Shown here: positions 6,547 to 14,091 of the stretch, in pieces
Numbering within the stretch: the first letter of the stretch is position 1
How the letters are laid out: every line of letters starts with the position of its first letter
Assembly: GCA_034437895.1 (NCBI GenBank)
Contig: DAOTTO010000556.1
Coordinates: forward strand, 1 to 23,508
Reading direction: 5' to 3'
DNA: 23,508 nucleotides
DNA from: JANRLJ01 sp034437895
Lineage (GTDB): Bacteria; Chloroflexota; Anaerolineae; Aggregatilineales; Phototrophicaceae
The notes under the pieces: model-generated
Seen by the model: the letters and a program-made list of their open reading frames with translations, nothing else
Told to the model about the DNA's origin: nothing
Databases searched by the model: none
Translations under genes and position numbers: made by a program

Positions 6547-8226
6547 TTACATGCCTCCTAGTAGATGCACGATAGGCCGCACGCCCGACTCGATCATCGG
6601 AGCCATAACAAACGGTGCCAGCCCCAAAATAATCAGCGGAATGCCCAGCAGCAGCAAAATCGCCCGATCAGTAATCGTAATATCGCCCACATCGGGGTAA
6701 CGCTTCTCGTCGAACTCGCCAAAGAACACCTGCCCTGTCACCCGCAACACATACGCCGCCGTAATGACGATACCCAGTGCAGCGATGACCACGATAACGG
6801 CATAATAATTCGTCAGCTCAAAGCTGCCGATTCGCAGGACGACATTCTCAGAAGCCGCCCACATCCCCGTAAAGATCGGGAACTCCGCGACGAAGCCGCT
6901 TAAACCGGGCATACCCATACTCGTCAAACCACCGACGATAAAGGCAAACCCGACCCAAGGCATCTTTTTGATAAACCCGCCCAAACTCGGAATATCGCGG
7001 GTATGCGCTCGGTCATAAACCATCCCGACACAGCCGAAGAACAAGGCCGTCATCGCGCCGTGACTGAACATTTGCAAGCCTGCGCCCGTCATGCCGATGG
7101 TGTTCATCGTAGCGAAACCCATACTCACCAGCCCCATGTGGCTGACGGATGAGAAGCCGATGACGTATTTGAAGTCGCGCTGACGGAAAGCGATGAACGC
7201 GCCGTAAACGACGTTCACAAGCGTCAGAAAAACAATCCAAGGCAGATGCACCCGCGCCCCATCTGGCAGCAGCATTACGCCCACACGCAGCGCCGTGAGC
7301 GCACCCAGTTTCATCAGCACCCCGGCATGGATCATCGAAACGGCTGTTGGCGCAGCGACGTGTCCATCCGGCGACCAATTGTGGAACGGGAAAATACCCG
7401 CCAGCACCGCGAAACCGATAAAGATAAAAGGGAACCAGAAATGCGCGAAAGTGATGTCACCCAAGAAAGGCATATCAAACGCGCCGAGTTCACCCGCCAG
7501 CATCAACTGCTTCATATTAAAACTAAAGGCCTGCGCCCCTTGCGGCAGCAAATCGGGATTGTCCGTAAAGAAGTGGCTGGCTTGCAACACCATCGCAATC
7601 GCGCCGACGAGCGCCACCACCGAGCCGATTAAGATATACAGCGTCAACTTCATCGCGGCATATTCGCGCAGCTTCACCCATCCCCATCCGGCGATGAGGA
7701 GATACATAGGGAAGATCGCAAATTCATAGAAGAAAAACAACTGAAAGAGGTCTATGGCGACGAATACGCCATAAACACCAGCGACCAGCAGCAAGAAGAA
7801 CGCCATAAACTCACGGATGCGGTCTTCAACGCGCCACGAAATCAGCACGCCTGCCACCGCCACCATGCCCGTCAAAAGCACCATCGGCGCGGTCAGGCCA
7901 TCCACACCCACATGATAGCTGATGCCCAAATCCGGCACCCAATCATATTCTTCTTCAAAGGCCAAACCGCGATTAAACATCTCGCTCGCGCTTGCCTCGC
8001 CGCCGTTAGATGCGATTTCATCTTGTGCGGCGGTGAGTGCGCTTACCTGGGCGTTATAGCCAAAGTAAACCAGCGCGGAAAGCACCAACAGTGTCACCGT
8101 TGTTGAGATGGCGACCCCGCGAATCAAATCGCGCTGCTTGCCATCCATAAACAGAATAATCACCGCCGCCACAATCGGGATAAAGACAATGGCACTTAGT
8201 ACAGGAAATGAAAACGATTCAATCAT
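6547..8226 (-). CDS. nuoM: NADH-quinone oxidoreductase subunit M, copy 1 (TM7 lysine replaced)
   Basis: A 559-residue antiporter-like subunit of complex I. Family signatures: GVDGLTAPMVLLTG near residue 107-120, TM5 Glu168 (FFYEFAIFP), PFHNWSPDGHVAAPT after TM7, Lys306 in GVLMKLGAL (TM8), and Glu448 in GFVAEF (TM12). Aligned with its neighbour on the PFH motif, the central TM7 lysine (CIKVPVWPFH in copy 2) is Leu275 here (AVLAGIFPFH). His300 lies in TM8 where NuoL also has His. There is an extra polar loop at ~60-95. AGGA 8 nt before the ATG overlaps the end of copy 2. I infer the distinct second NuoM of a 2M-type complex I; whether it pumps is uncertain. A Mrp antiporter subunit is unlikely given the operon. 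Confidence 0.94.
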   Translation of the reverse strand: MIESFSFPVLSAIVFIPIVAAVIILFMDGKQRDLIRGVAISTTVTLLVLSALVYFGYNAQVSALTAAQDEIASNGGEASASEMFNRGLAFEEEYDWVPDLGISYHVGVDGLTAPMVLLTGMVAVAGVLISWRVEDRIREFMAFFLLLVAGVYGVFVAIDLFQLFFFYEFAIFPMYLLIAGWGWVKLREYAAMKLTLYILIGSVVALVGAIAMVLQASHFFTDNPDLLPQGAQAFSFNMKQLMLAGELGAFDMPFLGDITFAHFWFPFIFIGFAVLAGIFPFHNWSPDGHVAAPTAVSMIHAGVLMKLGALTALRVGVMLLPDGARVHLPWIVFLTLVNVVYGAFIAFRQRDFKYVIGFSSVSHMGLVSMGFATMNTIGMTGAGLQMFSHGAMTALFFGCVGMVYDRAHTRDIPSLGGFIKKMPWVGFAFIVGGLTSMGMPGLSGFVAEFPIFTGMWAASENVVLRIGSFELTNYYAVIVVIAALGIVITAAYVLRVTGQVFFGEFDEKRYPDVGDITITDRAILLLLGIPLIILGLAPFVMAPMIESGVRPIVHLLGGM

Positions 8227-8235
8227 AGTTTTATC

Positions 8236-9831
8236 CTACATTCCCAGTAATCGCACGACGGAACCGTTAATCACATTTAGTATCCAATCCGGGTAAAGCC
8301 CGGTGAAAAGCATCAACGCCATCAGCGGCGCAATCGCAATAAACTCACGCAGTTCAATTTCCAGATTCGTACCGCTCCATTTCATATTGAATGGCCCATG
8401 CAGCACCGCCCGAATACCCTTCAGAATATACGACCCTGTAAACAGCAAACCGATCATCGAAATTAAGGTCAGCCAAGTGAAAACAGGCCAGCTTCCGCGC
8501 ACAACCAAAAATTCGCTCACGAAGCCATTCAGCCCCGGCAGACCAAGACTCGCCATACTCGTAAAGATAAACACGCCGCCATAAATTGGCGCTTTAACCC
8601 ACAATCCGCCATATTCGCGCAGGTCGCGGGTATGCGTTTTATGATAAATTGCCCCGGCGAGCAAGAACATTCCCGCCGAACTTAAACCATGATTAAACAT
8701 CTGCATGACCGCGCCGTTTGCCGCCATCACCGCGTGCTGCATCATATCGGTATTGGTCGGGTCAAGATACGCTTTGCCATAAGCCAGCGCCATAACCGCG
8801 ATACCGAGCGCGACAAAGCCCATGTGGTTGACGGAGCTATAAGCGACCAGCCGCTTGATGTCATTTTGCGCCAACGCCGCGAATGCGCCGAAGACGATGC
8901 CCATCATCGCCAAGAAAGCGAAGATCCCCGCCGCAGTGGTATGAATACCGAAGATGTTGATGTCCCCCGCCCATACATCCGGGAAGAACGGAACGACCAA
9001 CCGGATAAAGCCATATGCACCCAACTTGAGCATAACACCCGCCAACAGCATCGAACCCGCCGTCGGCGCTTCACCATGAGCATCCGGCAGCCATGTATGG
9101 AAAGGCCACACCGGAACTTTGATGCAGAAAGCGATGAAAAACCCAACAAACGCCAGCGCCTTGACCGTCCCGACACTGATACCGAGGAATGCGCCATCAG
9201 CGCCATTAAATGCAGGCCAGATGCGGCTGAGTTCGGCAATATCAAATGTCCCTGCCGTCCAGCCGATCAACTGTGAGGCCAGCAGCATACCGAGTGTGCC
9301 GCCGATGGAGTAAATCATAAATTTGGTCGAGGCATACTTACGGTTCGCCCCACCCCATTGATCGATTAAGAAATAAATCGGCACGAGGCTGAGTTCATAG
9401 AACAGGAAGAAGATCATCAAGTCCTGCGCGACGAATACCCCCATCAAGCCTGTCTCGAAAAACAAGATCAACGCCAGATGAACACTCGCCCGGTCTTCAA
9501 TCTCCCAACTAATGAGGATCGCCAATGGAAGGAGAATACCCGTCAACAAGATCATGGTGACACTGATGCCATCGACCCCTAAATGCCATGACGAACCGAG
9601 CAGGGTAAACCATTCCGTTTGTGTGGTAAATTGGTAGCCACCCAAGGTGCGGTCATAAGCAAAAAAGACCACAAACGCCAGCGCACCTACGCCGATTGCC
9701 ACTGCCAGCGAAATCCAACGCGCCAATACCTTGTTACCGGATGGCACTGCCAGCACCAGCAGCGCACCCAAAGCCGGCGCAAAAATCAGCACCGACAGCG
9801 GGTTAAGTCCAAAAACATCTAATGAATTCAT
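8236..9831 (-). CDS. nuoM: NADH-quinone oxidoreductase subunit M, copy 2 (canonical)
   Basis: A 531-residue antiporter-like subunit of complex I with the full set of pumping residues: Glu146 (FYELSLVPIY) in TM5, Lys238 (CIKVPVWPFHTWLPDAH) in TM7, Lys269 (GVMLKLGAYGFIRL) in TM8 and Glu440 (GLNGFVSEF) in TM12. It resembles typical NuoM more closely than copy 1 and is only moderately similar to it, so this is an old duplication, not a recent tandem copy. GGAG lies 5 nt before the ATG. It sits between nuoL (131-bp spacer with a 7-bp tandem repeat and a hairpin) and copy 1 (9-bp spacer). Confidence 0.96.
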   Translation of the reverse strand: MNSLDVFGLNPLSVLIFAPALGALLVLAVPSGNKVLARWISLAVAIGVGALAFVVFFAYDRTLGGYQFTTQTEWFTLLGSSWHLGVDGISVTMILLTGILLPLAILISWEIEDRASVHLALILFFETGLMGVFVAQDLMIFFLFYELSLVPIYFLIDQWGGANRKYASTKFMIYSIGGTLGMLLASQLIGWTAGTFDIAELSRIWPAFNGADGAFLGISVGTVKALAFVGFFIAFCIKVPVWPFHTWLPDAHGEAPTAGSMLLAGVMLKLGAYGFIRLVVPFFPDVWAGDINIFGIHTTAAGIFAFLAMMGIVFGAFAALAQNDIKRLVAYSSVNHMGFVALGIAVMALAYGKAYLDPTNTDMMQHAVMAANGAVMQMFNHGLSSAGMFLLAGAIYHKTHTRDLREYGGLWVKAPIYGGVFIFTSMASLGLPGLNGFVSEFLVVRGSWPVFTWLTLISMIGLLFTGSYILKGIRAVLHGPFNMKWSGTNLEIELREFIAIAPLMALMLFTGLYPDWILNVINGSVVRLLGM

Positions 9832-9843
9832 AAATACTCCGTT

Positions 9844-9878
9844 TTAGCTTTCAGCGATCAGCCTTCAGCTTTTAGCCA
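9844..9878. repeat. Degenerate 7-bp tandem repeat (5 units) between nuoL and nuoM
   Basis: Five consecutive heptamers read TTAGCTT, TCAGCGA, TCAGCCT, TCAGCTT and TTAGCCA, with consensus TYAGCNN. The same consensus recurs at 12798-12839, also inside the nuo operon. Period and core are seen directly; function is unknown. Confidence 0.75.
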
Positions 9879-9907
9879 AACAATCAGACACATCTAATTT
9901 CTCGTAA

Positions 9908-9927
9908 GGGCGAAGTGCGCCTCGCCC
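9908..9927. repeat. Short hairpin in the nuoL-nuoM spacer
   Basis: GGGCGA and TCGCCC form a perfect 6-bp inverted repeat with an 8-nt loop. There is no T-run on either side, so it is unlikely to terminate transcription. It resembles the short GGGCGA-type dispersed repeats found in many bacterial genomes and might affect mRNA stability. Confidence 0.45.
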
Positions 9928-9962
9928 ACTCTGCATTCTTTGTGTCTCTCTGGTTAAAAAGA

Positions 9963-12413
9963 TTATCCTGCCGCTTGGATAAAGCCCGCCGATACGATGA
10001 AAATCAGCCCGATCAAGAGTGCCGCGATGAGCGCAAGCAGAATATACTGCTGCACCCGTCCGCTTTGAATGCGTCGGAACCAGCGCCCAAAATTGCCGAT
10101 CCCCATCGGAATACCATCGCTCACCCCATCAATCAGCCACAGGTTGAAGACCTTCAGGAAATCGCCAATAAACGTGAAGACACGAGCGATCAAATGCAAG
10201 ATGCCGTCGATCACGCCGCGATCAATAAACTCGCTGACAACTACCCGCGAGAACCATTGCGCGGGTTGGATAAACACAACTTGATACAACTCGTCGATAT
10301 ACCATTTATTCTTGAGTGTGGTATGCAGCGGCCCCAAAATCGCAATCAAGGGATCAGGCTCACCCGCTTCTAGTGGCTTACGTCCATACATGGCATAACC
10401 GAGCGCCAATCCACCCAGCGCCACCCCAAACGAGAACAACACAGGAATGATGTTGAACGCAATCGTGGGTGGTTCAATAAGCAGGCCATACGATAAAAAG
10501 TGATGGAAGGGATTATGCTCTGGCGAGAAAATCGCGCCAAATAACGGGAAATCCGACGGAACGCCGACGAAACCTGCGATCAGCGCAAACACTGCCAACA
10601 CCACCAGCGGAAGCTGCATCGTGATACTGACAATGCTCGATGGCCCACCTAAACCGGAATGTTTGGCTTCCTCAGTGCGCGGCTCACCGAGGAAAGTCAG
10701 GCAAAGCTGACGCGCAGTATAAAAGGCCGTCAAAAACGCCGCTAAACACAACATCACAAAGACGAAAGCATGAGGCCCAAAGCCTTCAGTCAAACCGTGA
10801 TAGGATTCCGCCAGAATTTCGTCTTTTGACCAAAAACCCGCCGTAATTAATGGGAAACCGGCCAGCGACAAACCACCGATAATAAACGTCAGCGCTGTAA
10901 CAGGGATGGTCTTACGCAAACCGCCCATATTCATCATATCTTGCGGATCAAAGTGACCGTGTGCGCTGTGATCGTCATGTTCGGCATGACCATGCGTATC
11001 ATGTGCAGCATGAGCGTCATGTCCATGTGAATCGTGACCATGTGCGGAATGATCGTCGTGCGCCACAGCGGCTGATTCAGTTGAAGCAGGCAGTTCCGCG
11101 ACAGGATGCGCCCCTGCTAACTGTGGATGAGCGTCATGCCCGCCATGCTCATGAACATGATGTTCGCCGTGTTCCATCGCATGAATAACGGAACCGGAAG
11201 CCATAAACAACAGAGCTTTAAAGAAAGCGTGGGTGATGAGATGGAAAGTCGCCGCCACATACGCGCCAAGCCCTAAAGCCGCCATCATAAATCCCAACTG
11301 AGAAATCGTGGAATACGCCAGTACCTTTTTCACGTCGTTCTGTGCAACGGCAATCGTCGCAGCGAACAACGCTGTAAATCCACCGACTACTGCCATCAAC
11401 GTCAGCGGCGCGACAAATTCACCACTATGCGGATGCCCACCCGCTTCCAGCAGTGGATACATGCGGATGATGGCGTAAATACCCGCAGAAACCATCGCCG
11501 CCGCATGGATCATCGCGCTAACGGGGGTCGGACCTTCCATTGCATCTGGCAACCAGACATGCAGCGGAAATTGTGCGGATTTACCAATCGTACCGATTAC
11601 AAGGAAAACGCCGATCAAACTCGCGGCACTCAATCCGCCGAAAATAAGCGCAGGAGTGTTTGCCAATTGATCGAGGACGGCTTGATTATGCAGAATATCG
11701 CGGAAGTTGAGCGTCCCAGTCAGCGAATACAGATAAACGATGCCGAGCAGCATAATCACATCGGCGATACGTGTGGTCGTAAACGCTTTAATCGCGGCTT
11801 TATATGCGCTTGGCTTCTCGAACCAAAAGCCGATGAGCAGGTATGAACACAAGCCCATGATTTCCCAGCCGACGAACAACAGCAGCAAATTATCGGCGAC
11901 GACCAACGTCAACATCGCGCCTGCGAATAGCGAAATCAGGCTGAAAAAACGCGCCTGACGGGGGTCATGCGCCATATAGCCGATGCTGTAAATGAAGATA
12001 CACAACACCGCCAGCGGCACCATGAACAGCATAACTGTCGTCAGCGGATCGACCAACACGCCCATGCGGAAAGTGGTGAGTCCTGTAGACATCCAGTTCA
12101 GACCACTGGTATAAACAGTCTCTTCGCCGAAATGTTCCACCCGAATCGCGGCGAAGAATACGCGCCATGCGATCAACCAAGCCGCAACCGCCCCCGCCAT
12201 ACCAACGACAATACTCAATACGCGGCTCTGCGGCGTAACGACAGGGACAAGCATTCCATCATAATCAGGATGATGTCCGCCATATTCATGGCTGTCCGTC
12301 GCCGGTACTAAGCGGCTGCGATTGGTCGCTAGGGTGATGACCAAAAACGCCAGCAACGGCCCAATCGGGATCAGCCAAGGTAAAAAATTCAAATCAGAAA
12401 AATTGACATTCAT
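9963..12413 (-). CDS. nuoL: NADH-quinone oxidoreductase subunit L with His-rich insertion and lengthened lateral-helix region
   Basis: An 816-residue distal antiporter-like subunit of complex I (usual length about 600-700). Pumping residues are present: Glu184 (VGWEIMGL), Lys278 in GKSAQFPLHVWLPDAMEGPT, His391/His395/Lys399 (FHLITHAFFKALL) and Asp531 (WSKDEILA). Two features are unusual. Between SVIHAM and MGGLRK lies an insertion at residues ~414-487, very rich in His, with Asp, Gly and Ala; 23 His fall in residues 411-487. Second, the C-terminal amphipathic region carries about 30 extra residues between VIDGIL (~735) and RRIQSG (~780), where a second IDG appears. The ATG at 12413 was chosen over an in-frame start at 12455 because MNVNFSD begins the usual N-terminus and a GAGAGGA stretch precedes it. 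Confidence 0.96.
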   Translation of the reverse strand: MNVNFSDLNFLPWLIPIGPLLAFLVITLATNRSRLVPATDSHEYGGHHPDYDGMLVPVVTPQSRVLSIVVGMAGAVAAWLIAWRVFFAAIRVEHFGEETVYTSGLNWMSTGLTTFRMGVLVDPLTTVMLFMVPLAVLCIFIYSIGYMAHDPRQARFFSLISLFAGAMLTLVVADNLLLLFVGWEIMGLCSYLLIGFWFEKPSAYKAAIKAFTTTRIADVIMLLGIVYLYSLTGTLNFRDILHNQAVLDQLANTPALIFGGLSAASLIGVFLVIGTIGKSAQFPLHVWLPDAMEGPTPVSAMIHAAAMVSAGIYAIIRMYPLLEAGGHPHSGEFVAPLTLMAVVGGFTALFAATIAVAQNDVKKVLAYSTISQLGFMMAALGLGAYVAATFHLITHAFFKALLFMASGSVIHAMEHGEHHVHEHGGHDAHPQLAGAHPVAELPASTESAAVAHDDHSAHGHDSHGHDAHAAHDTHGHAEHDDHSAHGHFDPQDMMNMGGLRKTIPVTALTFIIGGLSLAGFPLITAGFWSKDEILAESYHGLTEGFGPHAFVFVMLCLAAFLTAFYTARQLCLTFLGEPRTEEAKHSGLGGPSSIVSITMQLPLVVLAVFALIAGFVGVPSDFPLFGAIFSPEHNPFHHFLSYGLLIEPPTIAFNIIPVLFSFGVALGGLALGYAMYGRKPLEAGEPDPLIAILGPLHTTLKNKWYIDELYQVVFIQPAQWFSRVVVSEFIDRGVIDGILHLIARVFTFIGDFLKVFNLWLIDGVSDGIPMGIGNFGRWFRRIQSGRVQQYILLALIAALLIGLIFIVSAGFIQAAG

Positions 12414-12477
12414 AAGTTCGTTTTTCCTCTCGCGCCGCGTGTACCGGCATCGCATCTACGCCCGTACAAAGGCGTTT

Positions 12478-12786
12478 TTATAGCCTCAAAAGGTCAATAT
12501 CTTCCACCTGAACCGTCTTGCGATTGCGATAGATGGCAATAATAATTGCCAACCCAACCGCTGTTTCTGCCGCCGCGACTACAAAGACAAACGCAGCGAA
12601 AGCCTGCCCACTCATATCTAGTGGTGTTTTAAAACGCCAGAAGGCCACCAGATTAATGTTGACCGCATTGAGCATCAACTCCACACCCATCAAGATAGCA
12701 ACCGCGTTGCGTCGGGCAAGCACACCATACGCGCCGATTGAAAATAACGCAGCGCCAACCAGCAAAAACATCCAGAGTGGAACCAT
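12478..12786 (-). CDS. nuoK: NADH-quinone oxidoreductase subunit K
   Basis: A 102-residue, three-helix membrane subunit of complex I. The two conserved intramembrane glutamates are Glu36 (MGVELMLNAVN) and Glu74 (AAAETAVGLAI), which belong to the charged axis that links quinone chemistry to the antiporter-like subunits. The ATG at 12786 is preferred over an in-frame start at 12804: AAAGGG is well placed upstream, and the shorter form has the normal length of about 100. It follows nuoJ after a 92-bp spacer that contains a 7-bp tandem repeat. Confidence 0.96.
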   Translation of the reverse strand: MVPLWMFLLVGAALFSIGAYGVLARRNAVAILMGVELMLNAVNINLVAFWRFKTPLDMSGQAFAAFVFVVAAAETAVGLAIIIAIYRNRKTVQVEDIDLLRL

Positions 12787-12797
12787 AATCGTACCCT

Positions 12798-12839
12798 TTA
12801 GCACTTAGCTTTTAGCTATCAGTGATTAGTCGTTAGTTC
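12798..12839. repeat. Degenerate 7-bp tandem repeat (6 units) between nuoJ and nuoK
   Basis: Six consecutive heptamers read TTAGCAC, TTAGCTT, TTAGCTA, TCAGTGA, TTAGTCG and TTAGTTC, sharing the consensus TYAGYNN with the array at 9844-9878. The array fills much of the spacer and ends just before the ribosome site of nuoK. It is too short-spaced and degenerate to be a CRISPR. Confidence 0.75.
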
Positions 12840-12878
12840 TTTTAGCAAGTTCTCTCACTACTCATTGCTCAGCACTAC

Positions 12879-13397
12879 TTATTCGTCATCCCGCGCAATG
12901 ACAATCGCGCCGATCATCGCCGCCGTCAGCAGCAGCGAAGCCACTTCAAACGGCAGCACATATTGATTGCCATCCACCAAAGCCACCCCTAAATCTTCAG
13001 TCGTCGCTACGATCTGTGAAGTAGGTTCTTCAATCTCGCCAAAGACAGGCACAATAACGGCGAGCGTGATGAGCAGGAACATCAGCACCCCTGCCGCTGC
13101 GCCGAGCCACCATTGCTCGTTAAAGCGCTCAGTCAGATTAGTCATACTGCGCGTGAGCATGACAGCAAACGTAAAGAGAATGCCAATTGCGCCGATATAA
13201 ACCAGTACCTGCACCGCTGCCAGGAAAGGGGCGCTCAACAGTACAAAATAACCCGCGACACCGAACAAGCTGACGATAAGCCAGATGGCACCGCGCACCA
13301 AGTTCTTGGCAGCCACTACACCTACTGCCCCGCCCAGCGTCAAGATTGTGAAAAAGCCGAAAGCAAACGCCTCCGGGGTAAAATTTCCAAAACTCAT
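12879..13397 (-). CDS. nuoJ: NADH-quinone oxidoreductase subunit J
   Basis: A 172-residue complex I membrane subunit with about five predicted helices. The conserved TM3 region is clear: SAPFLAAVQVLVYIGAIGILFTFAVML, with the pi-bulge-forming VYIGAIGILF typical of NuoJ. The C-terminal helix ends in a short acidic tail (ARDDE). AGGGGG precedes the ATG. In the common bacterial order nuoH-nuoI-nuoJ the upstream gene would be nuoI; here two small unknown genes occupy that place. Confidence 0.95.
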   Translation of the reverse strand: MSFGNFTPEAFAFGFFTILTLGGAVGVVAAKNLVRGAIWLIVSLFGVAGYFVLLSAPFLAAVQVLVYIGAIGILFTFAVMLTRSMTNLTERFNEQWWLGAAAGVLMFLLITLAVIVPVFGEIEEPTSQIVATTEDLGVALVDGNQYVLPFEVASLLLTAAMIGAIVIARDDE

Positions 13398-13433
13398 AAA
13401 ACCCCCTACTTTTGTTAAAAAAGAAAAGAATGA

Positions 13434-13712
13434 CTAATTCTCATCTTCTTGTTCAACCAGTTCATAATCATCTGCGAGATAGCCAACCGGATTGCCTTCC
13501 CGCCAGCCAAGATGATACATTGAGCGCATCCGTTCATAATTCAAGCGTAAGCCGCGTGCCAGTAAACGTTCATAATCACTTAAGCGACTCAGAAGTTCAA
13601 AATTTCCTTCTTCAGCAGCCTTACGTATCTCACTACGCAAGCCTCTCAATGCTTCTTCCATATTCCAATCGGCATTGTTTTGCTTCCAATTATCGCGGTT
13701 CTGTAAGCTCAT
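13434..13712 (-). CDS. Small unrecognised hydrophilic protein in the nuo operon
   Basis: A 92-residue predicted cytoplasmic protein of no family I recognise. It is mostly helical and charged: a basic/acidic helix around EEALRGLRSEIRKAAEEG, then FELLSRLSDYERLLARGLRL, and an acidic C-terminus (ELVEQEDEN). No membrane helix, cysteine cluster or nucleotide motif is visible, so it cannot be the ferredoxin-like NuoI. The ATG at 13712 is chosen because AGGGG lies 8 nt upstream; a frame start at 13733 lacks a ribosome site. It overlaps the end of the preceding small gene by 23 nt in another frame, which supports translational coupling and reality of both. It may be an accessory or assembly factor of complex I, but that rests on position only. 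Confidence 0.6.
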   Translation of the reverse strand: MSLQNRDNWKQNNADWNMEEALRGLRSEIRKAAEEGNFELLSRLSDYERLLARGLRLNYERMRSMYHLGWREGNPVGYLADDYELVEQEDEN

Positions 13713-14073
13713 CAATCCACCCCTCTCCGGCATATTCGACTTTGCGCTGGCGAATTTCTTTGTAGCTATCGAGAGACTGCATCAACTTTCCAATTTCGAG
13801 CGCGGCGTTTTCTGCCTCAACCTTAGTCATGTTCGGTTGAATAAGCTCGCGTGATAAATTCCATAAATATGTATAAAGAAGGCTCTCATCAACATCATAA
13901 ATGGAATGTTTCGCATTATGCAGTTTGTGCAATGTTGGTGACATTTCATGAACAGTGCGGCTTTCACGAGGCATAACCTGGGGAGGGGCAGGCGTTACTT
14001 TCGCCCTTTCGCCCCATAACAGCCCCATCACCACGCCCAGAAAGATAAACAGGATATTACCTTGAACCCGCAT
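13690..14073 (-). CDS. Small unrecognised membrane-anchored protein in the nuo operon
   Basis: A 127-residue protein with one N-terminal hydrophobic helix (~residues 7-21, ILFIFLGVVMGLLWG), then a Pro-rich linker (VTPAPPQVMP) and a soluble helical part of about 90 residues. The short positively charged N-terminus suggests an uncleaved anchor. No known domain was recognised. AAGGG lies 9 nt before the ATG. It follows nuoH after 18 nt and overlaps the next small gene by 23 nt, so all three are very likely co-translated. It may be an accessory subunit attached to the complex I membrane arm, inferred from position alone. Confidence 0.62.
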   Translation of the reverse strand: MRVQGNILFIFLGVVMGLLWGERAKVTPAPPQVMPRESRTVHEMSPTLHKLHNAKHSIYDVDESLLYTYLWNLSRELIQPNMTKVEAENAALEIGKLMQSLDSYKEIRQRKVEYAGEGWIDELTEPR

Positions 14074-14091
14074 CGAACAACGCCCTTCTAC

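Noticed and set aside
6547..8226. NuoM copy 1 as a Mrp-type Na+/H+ antiporter subunit
   Set aside because: No other Mrp genes are present, the gene is embedded between nuo genes and its motifs align with NuoM over the full length.
9844..9878. CRISPR-like array
   Set aside because: Units are 7 bp, contiguous and degenerate, without spacers; no cas genes are present in the window.
13690..13712. A frameshift joining the two small nuo-operon genes into one
   Set aside because: Both frames have their own well-placed ribosome sites and different character (membrane-anchored versus acidic soluble); a short overlap in a packed operon is normal.
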